The notes under the pieces are model-generated. The model was not told the origin of the DNA. It ran no database searches and worked only from the letters and a program-made list of their open reading frames with translations. Made by a program: the position numbers and the translations under genes. A DNA stretch of 5,750 bases from the NCBI GenBank assembly GCA_014384665.1, contig JACNFI010000083.1, positions 1 through 5,750 on the forward strand, read 5' to 3'. This DNA is from Candidatus Cloacimonadota bacterium (GTDB lineage Bacteria > Cloacimonadota > Cloacimonadia > JGIOTU-2). Of the stretch, positions 5,283 through 5,750 are shown piece after piece (positions within the stretch are counted from its first letter, which is position 1; the number at the start of each line of letters is the position of its first letter).

Positions 5283-5750
5283 ATGCTTCCAAAAATCACA
5301 ATTGAATTATTGGAAAAAATGGCAACACCTCAAAGCCTTATGAGAGGTTATGATTACTATAAAGTTGGAGTCGTATTAAATCTAAAAGTCAAAAACGATT
5401 CATATATTGCTACTGTTTCAGGAACTTATGAATATAATGTAACTATTTCAGAAAGTAATGGTGAAGTTATATTTAACTGCACCTGCCCTTACGATCTCGG
5501 TGGTATATGCAAACATTGTGTTGCGGTTGGATTAGAAATTATTAAAAAGGTTAAAACTCCATCTATCCAAAAGGACAAAGAACAGAAAAAAGGGAATAAA
5601 GCCTTTATTGATTTCAAAAGAAATATCTACCAAAAAGCCTCTGAAGAAATCAAAGAAGAATTCTTGCTTAACATACTTAAAGAAAATCAGATATATCAAA
5701 AACAATTTGCAACATTGGTGTTAGGACAAAAGGATGTAGAAACAAAACTG
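5283..5750 (+). CDS. SWIM zinc-finger domain protein (3' end beyond the window)
   Basis: The first 156 residues are visible and the frame is still open at the right edge. The N-terminal part (LMRGYDYYKVGVVLNLKV, 19-36, followed by YIATVSGTYEYNVTI, 41-55) matches the usual lead-in of bacterial SWIM proteins. The zinc-binding SWIM motif CxCx7CxH follows: C66 and C68 in NCTCPYD, C76 and H78 in GICKHCVAVGL. Residues about 88-125 are Lys/Glu-rich and lead into a helical region. SWIM domains bind nucleic acid or protein. In bacteria they occur in stand-alone proteins of a few hundred residues or fused to SNF2-type helicases, and which applies here lies outside the window. The gene starts 54 nt after cas6 behind a strong ribosome-binding site, so the two are probably in one operon, and a role with Cas6 is a guess from that position alone. 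Confidence 0.86.
   Translation, partial: MLPKITIELLEKMATPQSLMRGYDYYKVGVVLNLKVKNDSYIATVSGTYEYNVTISESNGEVIFNCTCPYDLGGICKHCVAVGLEIIKKVKTPSIQKDKEQKKGNKAFIDFKRNIYQKASEEIKEEFLLNILKENQIYQKQFATLVLGQKDVETKL

Overview
The window is AT-rich DNA from what is probably a diderm (Gram-negative-type) bacterium. The best evidence for an outer membrane is a complete apolipoprotein N-acyltransferase gene (lnt), the last enzyme of lipoprotein maturation. The low GC, the Lys- and Ile-rich proteins and the short intergenic repeats (taacycg heptamers, ctctgtgk units, a gtccccga hairpin) are reminiscent of uncultured anaerobic lineages such as Cloacimonadota or related candidate phyla. That placement is a guess, because no rRNA or marker gene is present.

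All convincing genes lie on the plus strand. Positions 1-367 hold no convincing gene but several repeats, an inverted repeat and a possible promoter. Next come lnt (368-1864) and a small MerR-type DNA-binding protein (1857-2231), which overlap by 8 nt and look like one housekeeping unit. From 2290 the content changes to accessory and defence-type genes. There is a minimal nucleotidyltransferase (2290-2607) overlapping by 4 nt with a HEPN protein (2604-2999), i.e. an MNT/HEPN toxin-antitoxin-like pair. After a 194-nt gap with palindromes and a possible gene remnant comes an AAA+ ATPase with a DUF4143-type C-terminus and nuclease-like motif (3194-4336). A CRISPR RNA-processing endonuclease Cas6 follows (4407-5228), and then a SWIM zinc-finger protein that runs off the right edge (5283-5750+).

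No CRISPR array and no other cas gene is visible. The cas6 gene is therefore either the first gene of a CRISPR operon continuing beyond 5750 or a solitary cas6 in a defence island. The most curious non-coding element sits at the cas6 stop codon: a 19-nt near-perfect tandem repeat whose two copies also pair with each other as a long hairpin, just upstream of the strong ribosome-binding site of the SWIM gene. None of the proteins looks like a wholly new family. What merits checking is the cas6-SWIM neighbourhood, the hairpin, and the HEPN protein's lack of the canonical RNase motif.
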